The notes beneath the pieces are model-generated. The model saw only the letters and a list, made by a program, of their open reading frames with translations, had not been told where the DNA came from and searched no databases. This document shows, one piece after another, positions 17,418 to 26,056 of a stretch of 64,000 nucleotides of DNA. The position numbers were made by a program, and so were the translations under genes. The stretch comes from an uncultured Roseicyclus sp. (GTDB lineage: Bacteria; Pseudomonadota; Alphaproteobacteria; Rhodobacterales; Rhodobacteraceae): NCBI GenBank assembly GCA_947494975.1, contig CANLXA010000004.1:124001-188000 (forward strand). Reading direction: 5' to 3'. Numbering within the stretch: position 1 is the stretch's first letter; each line of letters begins with the position of its first letter.

Positions 17418-18730
17418 GTGACCTGACCCCCCGTGAGATCGTGAGCGAGCTGGATCGCTTCATCATCGGACAGAAAGACGCCAAACGCGCCGTGGCCGTG
17501 GCCCTGCGCAACCGGTGGCGGCGCAAGCAATTGGGCGATGATCTGCGCGATGAGGTTTATCCCAAGAATATCCTGATGATCGGGCCCACCGGCGTCGGCA
17601 AAACCGAAATCAGCCGCCGTCTGGCCAAGCTGGCAAAGGCGCCGTTCATCAAGGTGGAGGCCACCAAGTTCACCGAAGTCGGCTATGTCGGCCGTGACGT
17701 GGAGCAGATCGTCCGCGATCTGGTGGATGCCGCCCAGGTGATGATCCGCGAAAACATGCGCGAAGAGGTGAAGGCCAAGGCCCATAATGCCGCCGAAGAG
17801 CGTGTGATCGAAGCGCTCGCAGGTGACGGGGCGCGGGACCAGACCCGCGAGATGTTCCGCAAGAAACTGCGCTCGGGAGAGCTTGACGATACAATCATCG
17901 AGCTTGAGGTGACCGACAATTCCAACCCGCTTGGTGGCTTTGAAATTCCCGGCCAACCCGGCGGCCTTGGCGGAATGGGCGGCGGGATGATGAACCTGGG
18001 CGATCTGTTCAAAGGCATGGGCGGCCGAAAAGTGAAGCGACGGCTGAGTGTTGCGTCCAGCTACGAGATCCTGATCGATGAAGAAGCGGACAAGCTTCTT
18101 GACCCGGAACTGGTCACGAAAGAAGCCCTGCGCGCGGTGGAGCAAAATGGAATCGTGTTCATTGACGAGATCGACAAGGTCTGCGCCCGCTCCGATGCGC
18201 GTGGCGCCGACGTGTCGCGCGAGGGGGTGCAACGTGATCTGCTTCCGCTGATCGAAGGCACGACCGTGTCCACCAAACATGGGCCGGTGAAAACCGACCA
18301 TATCCTGTTTATCGCATCGGGTGCGTTTCACATCGCGAAACCCTCGGACCTTCTGCCCGAGCTTCAGGGGCGCCTGCCGATCCGGGTGAACCTGCGGGCG
18401 CTGACGGAGGAGGATTTCGTGCGCATCCTGACGGAAACCGACAACGCGCTCACCCGCCAATATACCGCACTGATGGCGACGGAAGAGGTGAGTGTGGATT
18501 TCACCGAAGATGGCATTGCCGCGCTCGCCCATATCGCGGCACAGGTGAACGAAAGCGTGGAGAATATCGGCGCGCGGCGGCTCTATACCGTGCTGGAACG
18601 GGTGTTCGAGGAGTTGAGCTTTACCGCGCCGGATCGACCTGGTGACGCGGTGACGGTGAACGCGGCCTTCGTTGAGGAGAACCTCGGCGAATTGACGCGC
18701 AGTACGGATCTCAGCCGCTACGTTCTGTAA
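17414..18730 (+). CDS. hslU: HslU, ATPase subunit of the HslUV protease
   Basis: HslU unfolds substrates and feeds them to HslV. The product of 438 residues starts [20 protein letters not shown], with Walker [10 protein letters not shown], the pore loop region [13 protein letters not shown], an inserted I-domain with a Gly/Met-rich segment ([11 protein letters not shown]), Walker B VFIDEIDK, and the C-terminal TDLSRYVL that docks into HslV. The ATG at 17414 overlaps the upstream stop; the longer frame beginning at 17309 is excluded because it overlaps the membrane-protein gene and lacks family similarity. Confidence 0.97.
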   Translation: MSDLTPREIVSELDRFIIGQKDAKRAVAVALRNRWRRKQLGDDLRDEVYPKNILMIGPTGVGKTEISRRLAKLAKAPFIKVEATKFTEVGYVGRDVEQIVRDLVDAAQVMIRENMREEVKAKAHNAAEERVIEALAGDGARDQTREMFRKKLRSGELDDTIIELEVTDNSNPLGGFEIPGQPGGLGGMGGGMMNLGDLFKGMGGRKVKRRLSVASSYEILIDEEADKLLDPELVTKEALRAVEQNGIVFIDEIDKVCARSDARGADVSREGVQRDLLPLIEGTTVSTKHGPVKTDHILFIASGAFHIAKPSDLLPELQGRLPIRVNLRALTEEDFVRILTETDNALTRQYTALMATEEVSVDFTEDGIAALAHIAAQVNESVENIGARRLYTVLERVFEELSFTAPDRPGDAVTVNAAFVEENLGELTRSTDLSRYVL

Positions 18731-18752
18731 CGCATTGCTGCTAAAGCGGGGC

Positions 18753-19877
18753 ATGTCCGTGTCGCACCATATCACGCGCCGCGCCCTTCTTTCGGGGGTC
18801 GCAACTCTGCCGCTGGCGGCGTGCGGGCAGGTGCCTGACATTCTGATCCGTCCGGATGCGGCAGGCATGGGCCGCACAGAAACAGTTCTGGTGGCGAGCA
18901 ACCGGGTCTTCGCGGACGGTCGATTTCAGGACACGCGGCAGGAGCATCTGTCCTTCACCCGGTTCGAGATATCGATCCCATCCAACCGGGAAGATGGCGC
19001 GGTTCAACCCGGCCGAACGCGGCGGGGCGGGCCGGATCCAACCACCGATTTCGTCGCCATCGCCGGAGACCATCTTGGCAGCGCCGAAGCCTTCCGCGCC
19101 GCCCTGCAAACAGAGGCAAACCGCGCCGGGGCCCGCGAAGTGATGGTGTTCATCCACGGCTTCAACAGCACGCTCGGTACCGGCCTCTACCGGACCGCCC
19201 AGATCCGGCACGATTTCCAGATCCCCGGCATCGCGGTGCATTATTCATGGCCAAGCGCCGGGCATCCGTTGGGCTACGCCTATGATCGGGATTCGGCCCT
19301 GTTCGCGCGGGACGGGTTGGAGGACTTGCTTTCGATCATCGCGGAGGCCGGTCTTGATATCGTGCTGATGGCGCATTCCCTGGGGTCCGGCGTTGTGATG
19401 GAGGCGCTGCGTCAACTTCGTATTGGGCAGCGAACGAATATCCTCGACCGGATCAACGGCATCATCCTGTTTTCACCCGATATCGACGTCGATGTGTTCC
19501 GCAGCCAGGCCCAACGGATCGGTGACCTCCCGCAACCCTTTGTCATCTTCACCTCCCAACGCGATCGCGCGCTCAGGATCTCGGCCCGGATCACCGGGCT
19601 GCGGGAGCGCGTCGGGAACCTTGCCACACCCGATCAGGTGTCGGAATTCGAAGTGACGTTGATTGATGTATCGGCTTTCGAGGGTGGAGTGCGGGATCCG
19701 CTGAACCACTTCGCGGGCGCCACATCGCCAGCCGTTGTTCAGATCCTGCAGGATCTGGTGCAGGTCAACGCCGCGTTTGAGGCCGACAGAACGCAGCAGG
19801 CAGGTTTGCTCCCGGGAACGATTCTGACGATTCAGAACGCGACCCAGGTGATGCTCAGCCCGCTGAACCTGCGCTAA
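18753..19877 (+). CDS. Lipoprotein alpha/beta hydrolase (DUF900-like)
   Basis: A protein of 374 residues. The N-terminus has ITRRALLSGVATLPLAAC, a lipoprotein signal with the lipobox cysteine at residue 24 and a twin-arginine pair, so export by Tat or Sec followed by lipid anchoring is plausible. The C-terminal part shows VMVFIHGFNSTL, SWPSAGHPLGYAYDRDSA and a nucleophile elbow AHSLGSG, as in DUF900 esterase/lipase-like proteins. The substrate is unknown. The ATG at 18753 is preferred over a TTG at 18735. It converges on the smr gene with a 4-bp overlap. Confidence 0.82.
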   Translation: MSVSHHITRRALLSGVATLPLAACGQVPDILIRPDAAGMGRTETVLVASNRVFADGRFQDTRQEHLSFTRFEISIPSNREDGAVQPGRTRRGGPDPTTDFVAIAGDHLGSAEAFRAALQTEANRAGAREVMVFIHGFNSTLGTGLYRTAQIRHDFQIPGIAVHYSWPSAGHPLGYAYDRDSALFARDGLEDLLSIIAEAGLDIVLMAHSLGSGVVMEALRQLRIGQRTNILDRINGIILFSPDIDVDVFRSQAQRIGDLPQPFVIFTSQRDRALRISARITGLRERVGNLATPDQVSEFEVTLIDVSAFEGGVRDPLNHFAGATSPAVVQILQDLVQVNAAFEADRTQQAGLLPGTILTIQNATQVMLSPLNLR

Positions 19878-20476
19878 CGCCGCCGCTTGAGATAGACGTA
19901 GAACGCGCCGCCGCCGCCATGGCGCTGATGAGCTTCGCGGATATCAAGGATCATGGCGCTCAGAGGTGGCGTGGTCAGCCATGCGGGGACTTGATGGCGC
20001 AAAATGCCGCGACGAATGGGGATGGGCCCGCCCGCATCCCGATCTTTGCCCTTGCCGGTGATGACCAATACAAGCCGTTTCTGGGTTTCATAGGCCTGAA
20101 AGATGAACTTGATCAACGCTGGGTGGGCTTCGGACAGCGTCATTCCATGAAGATCGAGCCGGCCTTCCGGTTTCAGCTTGCCTCGCGCCATCCGCTTGTG
20201 GGTGCCATGATCCATGCGGATCGGTGGCTGAGGTGTTTCTTGAGAAGATGGCGGCCAGGCACTTGCCGTTTTCGTGGCCTTCTCGCCGATGCGAAACGCG
20301 GGAACAGGGGCCGGTGCTTTCTCGGGTGTCGGGTGCTGGGATTTCGTGAGGGATGGCTTTGAGGGCTCCAGAATGGTCGGCGCACTGCGTCGGTCCATCG
20401 GATTGGCCGTCGCGGCCACACGATTCCAGAGGGCCTTGTCCTCATCGGTGAGGCCGCGCTTTCCCCGCTTCGCCAT
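19874..20476 (-). CDS. Smr-domain protein
   Basis: A protein of 200 residues with a basic, proline-rich and low-complexity N-terminal half and a C-terminal Smr (small MutS-related) domain: LDLHGMTLSEAHPAL near residue 107 and LVLVITGKGKD near 135, followed by VPAWLTTPPLSAMI. Smr domains often have nuclease activity; the LDLHG and TGKGK motifs are intact here. It lies 3 bp downstream of mltA on the same strand, matching the common Tim44-mltA-smr order in this order of bacteria. Confidence 0.88.
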   Translation of the reverse strand: MAKRGKRGLTDEDKALWNRVAATANPMDRRSAPTILEPSKPSLTKSQHPTPEKAPAPVPAFRIGEKATKTASAWPPSSQETPQPPIRMDHGTHKRMARGKLKPEGRLDLHGMTLSEAHPALIKFIFQAYETQKRLVLVITGKGKDRDAGGPIPIRRGILRHQVPAWLTTPPLSAMILDIREAHQRHGGGGAFYVYLKRRR

Positions 20477-20479
20477 CCT

Positions 20480-21496
20480 TCACGCGTCCGGGATCAGCTG
20501 ATGCGCACGTTCGATGGGCAACAGCACCATCATCCGGCCCGGATCGCGGATCACGCCGGCCGCTTCACCGGCCTCATCCCCGAACCCGAAGAAAATGTCC
20601 GCCCGTTGCGCACCCTGAATCGCGCCACCCGTATCCTGCGCGATCATCAACCTGCGGATCGGGCCGTCCCCATCCTTCTCGATCCAGACCGGCGCGCCAA
20701 GCGGCGTGAAATCCGGGTCAACGGCGATGGTGCGATGGGGGGTGATGTTCCGGTTCATCGCGCCAAGCGGCCCAAGGTCGGGATCGGTGATCTCGACTTC
20801 CCGAAAGAACACGTAGCTGGGATTGTGGTGGAGCAGATCCCGACCGGCCGTGGGGTTTCGGCGGACCCAGGATTGGATCACCTGCGCCGACACCTGGTGG
20901 GGCTGATAAACTCCGCGCCGCACAAGTTCCTGCCCGACGGATCGGTATTCGTGGCCATTCCGCCCGCCATAGCCCACCCGAAGAAATTCACCATCCGAAA
21001 GGCGTATGCGACCTGAGCCCTGAATTTGCAGAAAGAAAAGCTCCACCGGGTCATCGACCCAGGCGATTTCCAGCCCACGGCCTTCCAGAACCCCGCTTTC
21101 CTCGATTTGCTGGCGCGAGAGCCAACGGCCCGTCACCTCGGGCGGCAATCGATAGACCGGAAACCGATAACGTGGCGTCCGCCGCAATGATCCATCCAGT
21201 TCCGGCTCGTAATACCCGGTGAAGAGCGCGGGGCTTTCACCGCCGATCAGGACAGGGCGAAAGAACAGTTCAAAGAAGGTCCGGGCATCCGGCGCAGTTT
21301 CCGCAACGGCACAAAGCGCCTCCCAATCGGCGCCATCCAGATCCATGCAGGTGTTGCGAAACACGGCGAGGGCCGCGGCGTGATCATCCTCGGCCCAACC
21401 GTCGAGATCGTCGAACTCAAGAAGCTGCACGGGTTCGTCCGCAGAGACAGGCATCGCAGCGAGGGCCAGAGCGAAGGCGAACGCACGCAGCGCCAT
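20480..21496 (-). CDS. mltA: Membrane-bound lytic murein transglycosylase A
   Basis: MltA cleaves peptidoglycan with formation of 1,6-anhydro-muropeptides. The 338-residue product has a cleavable-looking signal peptide (hydrophobic residues 5-18, AMPVSA before DEP). MltA-domain motifs are FTGYYEPELDGS, FLQIQGSGRIRLSDGE, YRSVGQELVRRG and NPSYVFF, and a 3D-type C-terminal domain holds IAQDTGGAIQGAQRADIFFG with the catalytic aspartate. No lipobox is seen, unlike the E. coli protein. Confidence 0.95.
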   Translation of the reverse strand: MALRAFAFALALAAMPVSADEPVQLLEFDDLDGWAEDDHAAALAVFRNTCMDLDGADWEALCAVAETAPDARTFFELFFRPVLIGGESPALFTGYYEPELDGSLRRTPRYRFPVYRLPPEVTGRWLSRQQIEESGVLEGRGLEIAWVDDPVELFFLQIQGSGRIRLSDGEFLRVGYGGRNGHEYRSVGQELVRRGVYQPHQVSAQVIQSWVRRNPTAGRDLLHHNPSYVFFREVEITDPDLGPLGAMNRNITPHRTIAVDPDFTPLGAPVWIEKDGDGPIRRLMIAQDTGGAIQGAQRADIFFGFGDEAGEAAGVIRDPGRMMVLLPIERAHQLIPDA

Positions 21497-21499
21497 GGA

Positions 21500-22159
21500 T
21501 CATCCGTCGGTTGCCACCAGCGCCCAGTTGGGATCTTCCGACCCCATGGTGCGGGCAAATGTCCAGACGTCGCGCTGACGCTTGATCGCGCTGGCATCGC
21601 CTTCGATCACCTCGCCATCGGCGTTCTTCACAACGCTTGTCAGCTCACCCACAAACCGCACGGTGATCTCGGCCTCGGAGCTGTCACGATCAAATGTTGC
21701 TTCTTGCAGGGCGATATCGCGAACGCCAACGAATTCGGCGTCGATGGTAAGGCCCTGGGCGTTGCGTTCCTGAATGACGCTCTCGAAGGTTTCCATCACG
21801 TCATCGGCGAGAAATGGGCGCAATCCGTCGACGTCGCCCCGTTCGAACGACATGAGGATCATTTCATAGGCCTGGCGGGACCCTTGAAGAAATTCGCCGA
21901 CGCGGAAACCGGGCTCGGCCATCTTCATGGCGGCGAGGGCCTTGGCGCTGTCCGATCCATCGTCGACATGATCGATGATGTCGTTATCAGGGCCACCTTC
22001 GATCACCTCGAAATCACGGCGCGGATCGGCGCCCGCCGGACCTTGGCGCGCAGGCGGCTTTTCAAAGCCTTCGCGGGTGCCAAGCACCGAACGCAAGCGC
22101 AGAATCAGGAAAATCGCGATCCCGGCGAGGACCAGCAAGGAGAGAAGAGAGGAGTTCAT
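21500..22159 (-). CDS. Tim44/TimA-domain membrane-anchored protein
   Basis: A protein of 219 residues with one N-terminal membrane helix (about 3-22), an acidic Gly/Asp-rich linker, and a C-terminal Tim44-like domain (GEFLQGSRQAYEMILMSFER, LRPFLADDVMETFESVIQ, VRFVGELTSVVKNADGEVI). Bacterial Tim44-like proteins sit at the inner membrane; their role is unsettled. The gene faces fxsA and leads the set Tim44-mltA-smr. The ATG at 22159 is preceded by GAGAGAAGAGAGGAG-type purines on the opposite reading, so the start is only moderately supported. Confidence 0.85.
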   Translation of the reverse strand: MNSSLLSLLVLAGIAIFLILRLRSVLGTREGFEKPPARQGPAGADPRRDFEVIEGGPDNDIIDHVDDGSDSAKALAAMKMAEPGFRVGEFLQGSRQAYEMILMSFERGDVDGLRPFLADDVMETFESVIQERNAQGLTIDAEFVGVRDIALQEATFDRDSSEAEITVRFVGELTSVVKNADGEVIEGDASAIKRQRDVWTFARTMGSEDPNWALVATDG

Positions 22160-22308
22160 GGCACCTCGGCAGGGCGAGTGGGTTCATTTTGGCTTGGTTG
22201 GCACATATGTAGGGCAGGGGTTGGATCAAGTCCATCACACCAAAGGGTGTATGGCCCGAATCCGGCCAATGCGACGCATTCGTCGCGGCAAAAGGAGGAT
22301 TGCGGGCC

Positions 22309-22773
22309 ATGTGGTTGTTGATTCTGTTCATCGCCGTGCCGCTGATCGAGATCGGTCTGTTCATTCAGGTGGGCGGCTGGCTTGGCTTGTGGCCCACGCT
22401 GGCCATCGTTCTGGTCACCGCAATTGCGGGAACGGCCCTGGTCCGCAGCCAAGGCGCGCAGGCCCTGGCGCAGCTGCGCACCAGCTTTGATGATTTGCGC
22501 GATCCGACGGAACCGCTTGCCCATGGTGCGATGATCCTGTTTTCCGGCGCGCTTCTGTTGACGCCGGGCTTTTTCACCGACGCTGTCGGCTTTGCACTGC
22601 TGATCCCGGGGGTTCGACGCCTCGTCCTGTCTGAAATCAGGAAGCGCGTGACGGTTCGGACCGTGCGGCGCGATGCCGGATGGCAACCGCAAGACGATTC
22701 GATCATCGAAGGCACCTATACCGAGGACGAGACCAACCGGCCATCGGGCCCATCGGGGTGGACCCGGCATTGA
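22309..22773 (+). CDS. fxsA: FxsA family membrane protein
   Basis: FxsA (also SuzA) is a small inner-membrane protein; overproduction in E. coli relieves F exclusion of phage T7, and its normal function is unknown. The translation of 154 residues begins MWLLILFIAVPLIEIGLFIQ and has GTALVRSQGAQAL and LLTPGFFTDAVGFALLIPGV, the family signature, followed by a polar, charged tail. The ATG at 22309 lies ten bases after GGAGG. A hairpin (GCGACG/CGTCGC, 22271-22286) lies just upstream of the Shine-Dalgarno. Confidence 0.93.
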   Translation: MWLLILFIAVPLIEIGLFIQVGGWLGLWPTLAIVLVTAIAGTALVRSQGAQALAQLRTSFDDLRDPTEPLAHGAMILFSGALLLTPGFFTDAVGFALLIPGVRRLVLSEIRKRVTVRTVRRDAGWQPQDDSIIEGTYTEDETNRPSGPSGWTRH

Positions 22774-22828
22774 GGCCGGGCCGCGTGCCTGCTATGGCAA
22801 CGCCGACCTCGAATTAAGGAGACGACCC

Positions 22829-23344
22829 ATGTCCGACGCCACGGCAAACGGCGACGCAACCGAAGGCGCCGCAGAAGCGGCTGCCCAACTTCCGAAAATG
22901 CAGATCCTTGGCCAGTTCATCCGGGACCTGTCATTTGAAAACGCCGCCGTCCAGAATGCCGTTGTGGCCCAGGGGCAGCCTGACATTCAGGTGCAGGTGG
23001 CCCTTGATGCGCGCAAGCGATCGACGGAAAACCAGTACGACATCATCATGAAGCTCAAGGTCGACAGCAAGACCAAGGAAGACGAGCCAAAGTCGATCTT
23101 CCTGATCGAGCTTGAATATGGCGGCGTTTTTCACATCGAGAACATCGCCGAGCAGCAGCTTCATCCGTTTCTGATGATTGAATGCCCCCGGATGCTGTTC
23201 CCGTTTGTGCGCCGCATTATCTCGGACGTGACCCGGGATGGCGGCTACCCACCGCTGAACCTCGATCAGATCGATTTCGTGGCGTTGTACCGTCAGCAAC
23301 TGGCCGCGCGCCAGGCGCAACAAGCCCCAGCCGGCACGGCCTGA
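22829..23344 (+). CDS. secB: Protein-export chaperone SecB
   Basis: SecB binds unfolded preproteins and delivers them to SecA. The 171-residue protein has an acidic Ala-rich N-terminus and the conserved core ILGQFIRDLSFENAA, KRSTENQYDIIMKLKV, FLIELEYGGVFHIENI, ECPRMLFPFVRRIISD and RDGGYPPLNLDQIDFVALY. The ATG at 22829 follows AAGGAGA at a good distance; the longer reading frame starting in fxsA is excluded. It converges directly with dnaQ, the two stop codons being adjacent. Confidence 0.96.
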   Translation: MSDATANGDATEGAAEAAAQLPKMQILGQFIRDLSFENAAVQNAVVAQGQPDIQVQVALDARKRSTENQYDIIMKLKVDSKTKEDEPKSIFLIELEYGGVFHIENIAEQQLHPFLMIECPRMLFPFVRRIISDVTRDGGYPPLNLDQIDFVALYRQQLAARQAQQAPAGTA

Positions 23345-24043
23345 TCAGCCGAAACGCGACCAGATCGCGTCATCCCCCAACTTCTCGACAAAGGCTGCGT
23401 GAGCGGCCTTTTCCTTGTCCGTCAATCGAGGGCTTAGCGGGGCGGGGCGCGGAGAGGGGCGCCAACTCGCATCCTGCGTCCCTTGACTCTGGTGGGTCTG
23501 AACCTGGGCCAGGGCGAAATCCGGCTGCTTGCCACCAGTAAGCTCCAGATACACTTCTGCCAAGATCTCGGAATCGAGAAGCGCTCCGTGTTTTTCACGG
23601 GCGGAATTGTCGATCCCGAACCGGCGGCACAAAGCATCAAGCGATGCGGGCGACCCGGGGAAACGCCGGCGCGCGATCTTCAGGGTATCAAGCGCCTGGT
23701 CGTTCGGCAGGGTCCGGTGCGACGCCCATTCAAGCTCCGCGTTCAAAAACCGCATATCGAACTCGGCATTGTGGATCACCATCTTGGCGTCACCCACGAA
23801 GTCGAGAAATGCCTGGGCAATCTGCGCAAAGACCGGTTTGTCCGCGAGGAACTCATTGCCAATTCCGTGCACTTCGAAGGCTTCGTTGGGCATGTCCCGT
23901 TCGGGGTTGATATATTGATGGTAGGTCTTGCCGGTAGGCACCTGGTTCCACAGCTCGACCGCGCCGATTTCCACAATGCGGTGACGCGGCGTGTCGTGGG
24001 GGTTGAGGCCCGTGGTTTCGGTATCAAGAACGATTTCACGCAT
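23345..24043 (-). CDS. dnaQ: DNA polymerase III epsilon subunit (3'-5' exonuclease)
   Basis: DnaQ is the proofreading subunit of the replicative polymerase. The 232-residue product shows the DEDDh exonuclease motifs: ExoI VLDTETTG (Asp7, Glu9), Exo[12 protein letters not shown], and Exo[20 protein letters not shown]. The C-terminal tail of about 60 residues, Pro/Ser-rich, would be the alpha-subunit contact region. Its ATG overlaps the coaE stop by one base. It belongs to the maf-aroE-coaE-dnaQ group that flanks replication origins in many Alphaproteobacteria. Confidence 0.95.
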   Translation of the reverse strand: MREIVLDTETTGLNPHDTPRHRIVEIGAVELWNQVPTGKTYHQYINPERDMPNEAFEVHGIGNEFLADKPVFAQIAQAFLDFVGDAKMVIHNAEFDMRFLNAELEWASHRTLPNDQALDTLKIARRRFPGSPASLDALCRRFGIDNSAREKHGALLDSEILAEVYLELTGGKQPDFALAQVQTHQSQGTQDASWRPSPRPAPLSPRLTDKEKAAHAAFVEKLGDDAIWSRFG

Positions 24044-24630
24044 TATTCGGTGCCCTTGGTTAGCCGAGATACCAAATCTGCCACAGCCTTACGGGTGCCG
24101 TCTAGCGTATCTGTTAGGATGACATAGGTCGCGCGGGCTCGTTTTTCAGCATCGGGCATCTGGCGGGCGAGAAGATCCTGGAACGCCTTGGGGTCAGTCC
24201 CTCGTTCCAACACACGCCGACGTTGCTCCTCGGGATCGGTGCTCACAACCAGGGTCGCGTCACACGCCGCATCCCCACCCGTTTCGAACAGAAGCGGGAT
24301 ATCGAAAACGATCAATGGTGCCGTGTCATGCTCCACGCGAAACGCAGCCCGATCAGCGGCCACCAATGGATGTACGATTGTCTCTATCTTGCCCAACAGA
24401 GACGGTTTCCCTGCTATCAATCGACGCAGAACAGATCGGTCAACGGCGCCGGATTCCGTTGCCTCGGGCACGATGTTCGATAGCGGGGCGACGGCTTCGC
24501 CGGACGGGCCATAGAGCTTGTGAACGCTTGCATCCGCATCCCATACCGGAACACCCAGATCGCGGAACATTTGGGCCGTCGTACTTTTGCCCATCCCGAT
24601 GGAGCCCGTCAGGCCAAGGATAAAAGTCAT
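24043..24630 (-). CDS. coaE: Dephospho-CoA kinase
   Basis: CoaE phosphorylates the 3'-hydroxyl of dephospho-CoA in the last step of CoA synthesis. The 195 residues begin [20 protein letters not shown] (P-loop). [25 protein letters not shown] and the lid segment [20 protein letters not shown] follow. It overlaps aroE by 4 bp and dnaQ by one base, so these genes are translated as a unit. Confidence 0.95.
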   Translation of the reverse strand: MTFILGLTGSIGMGKSTTAQMFRDLGVPVWDADASVHKLYGPSGEAVAPLSNIVPEATESGAVDRSVLRRLIAGKPSLLGKIETIVHPLVAADRAAFRVEHDTAPLIVFDIPLLFETGGDAACDATLVVSTDPEEQRRRVLERGTDPKAFQDLLARQMPDAEKRARATYVILTDTLDGTRKAVADLVSRLTKGTE

Positions 24631-25463
24631 GAGCCCAGAACGGCCGCGCGCAGATCGTCATCCACGAGCGGTGTGTAACTGAACCAGCGCTCGAACCCGG
24701 GGACAGCCTGATGGAGCAGCATGCCGAGCCCGTCGACCGTTTCGCAACCGCGAAGGGCAGCATCCCGCAACAGCTCCGTCTGCAACGGGGAATACACAAT
24801 GTCGGCAACAATCGTGGGGGGGTTCAGCCGCGACAGGTCGATGTTCAACGGGGCCTGACCCGCCATTCCCAGCGATGTCGTGTTTACCAGCAAGGCGCTG
24901 TCGGCGATAAGCTCCGGGATTTGCGTCCAATCCCGCGGGGAGACACGTGCCCCGAATTGCTCCCGCAGCGCATCAGCCCGGGCCCTCGTCCGGTTCGCGA
25001 CATAAACCGTCGGGGCACCATCGGAAATCAGCGCAGATACAATTGCCTTTGCTGCCCCGCCCGATCCCAGAACAAGGGATGGCCCTGCGCTTGCGGACCA
25101 TCCCGGAAGGGTCTGTCGGATATTCGACAGGAATCCCATGCCGTCTGTGTTGTCCGCCTGAATCTGTCCATTGACCGTGAAGGTCAGAGTGTTGGCCGCC
25201 CCGATCAGAGCGGCGCGATCCGTTACGATATCCGCGAGCCTCAAGGCCTGCTCCTTATGGGGCAGAGTGATGTTGACACCCACGAAGCCCATCCGTGGCA
25301 AAACACCGAGTACTTCCGGCAGATCCAAATGATTGACATGGAGCGGAACGTAGTGCCCCGGCAGGCCGTAGCGGGACAACCAATGACCGTGCAACCGCGG
25401 CGAAAGGGAATGCGCAACGGGATCGCCAATGACACCGGCAAGCGGGATCGTATCTTTTGTCAT
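24627..25463 (-). CDS. aroE: Shikimate dehydrogenase
   Basis: AroE reduces 3-dehydroshikimate to shikimate with NADPH. The 278-residue protein has the substrate pocket AHSLSPRLHG, the catalytic lysine segment NITLPHKEQA, NTDGMGFLSN, the nucleotide loop LGSGGAAKAIVSAL and NRTRARADAL. The ATG at 25463 overlaps the maf stop as ATGA; the in-frame start at 25535 lies inside maf and would add 24 residues without family match. Confidence 0.95.
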   Translation of the reverse strand: MTKDTIPLAGVIGDPVAHSLSPRLHGHWLSRYGLPGHYVPLHVNHLDLPEVLGVLPRMGFVGVNITLPHKEQALRLADIVTDRAALIGAANTLTFTVNGQIQADNTDGMGFLSNIRQTLPGWSASAGPSLVLGSGGAAKAIVSALISDGAPTVYVANRTRARADALREQFGARVSPRDWTQIPELIADSALLVNTTSLGMAGQAPLNIDLSRLNPPTIVADIVYSPLQTELLRDAALRGCETVDGLGMLLHQAVPGFERWFSYTPLVDDDLRAAVLGS

Positions 25464-26056
25464 GACGTCATGACCCCCCGCAATCGAAGATAGGACAAGA
25501 GTTCCAGGAGCGGTAATCCAAGCACAGAGAACCAATCGCCGTCTATGCGTGAAAAGAGCCGGGCGCCGAGGGTTTCAGCCTGGTAGGCGCCCACGCATCC
25601 GGCCACATTGGGCCAGGCCAGGTCGAGATAATCCTCAATCTCCGCTTCAGTAAGCCTGTGCATCGTCATCTTTGCCGATCCGACAAATCGCCAGACCGGT
25701 TTCGCGTCTTCATAAATGACAGCGGCCGAGAACAACTCGTGCGTCGCGCCGGAAAGCTTACGCAGATGCTCTGCTGCGTCCGCGCGATCAGTCGGTTTTG
25801 AGAAGACGTCATGATCCAGCGACAGGATCTGATCGCTGCCCAGAACAAGGCCTCCATCTGCCCGTTCAGATGCCTTCCGGGCTTTGAACTCCGCGAGGGT
25901 ATCGGCCATGTCGCGCGGCCGGACACCGTCTGTTACCAACGCAGCGCGGATCGCATCTTCGTCGATCCTGACGGGCAGCAAGTCGAAGGACAGCCCAACA
26001 TTTTCTAGCATTTGTTTGCGGATTTCAGATGATGAGGCAAGATAAAGCGCTGTCAT
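25460..26056 (-). CDS. maf: Maf family nucleoside triphosphate pyrophosphatase
   Basis: Maf proteins hydrolyse non-canonical or specific NTPs and affect septation when overexpressed. 198 residues start MTALYLASSSEIRKQMLENV, with the family motif LASSSxxRxxL, and continue with GSDQILSLD, HLRKLSGATHEL and FSRIDGDWFSVLGLPLLEL. The ATG at 26056 is chosen because upstream residues of the longer frame do not resemble the family. It is the gene immediately left of the putative replication origin and is transcribed away from it. Confidence 0.93.
   Translation of the reverse strand: MTALYLASSSEIRKQMLENVGLSFDLLPVRIDEDAIRAALVTDGVRPRDMADTLAEFKARKASERADGGLVLGSDQILSLDHDVFSKPTDRADAAEHLRKLSGATHELFSAAVIYEDAKPVWRFVGSAKMTMHRLTEAEIEDYLDLAWPNVAGCVGAYQAETLGARLFSRIDGDWFSVLGLPLLELLSYLRLRGVMTS

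Noticed and set aside
17213-18901. Minus-strand frame of 562 codons opposite hslU
   Set aside because: hslU on the plus strand is unmistakable; the antisense product is rich in His, Arg and Asp with no domain.
22271-22286. Hairpin before fxsA as a terminator or riboswitch
   Set aside because: A 6-bp stem with a 4-nt loop and no U-run; too small to assign a role.
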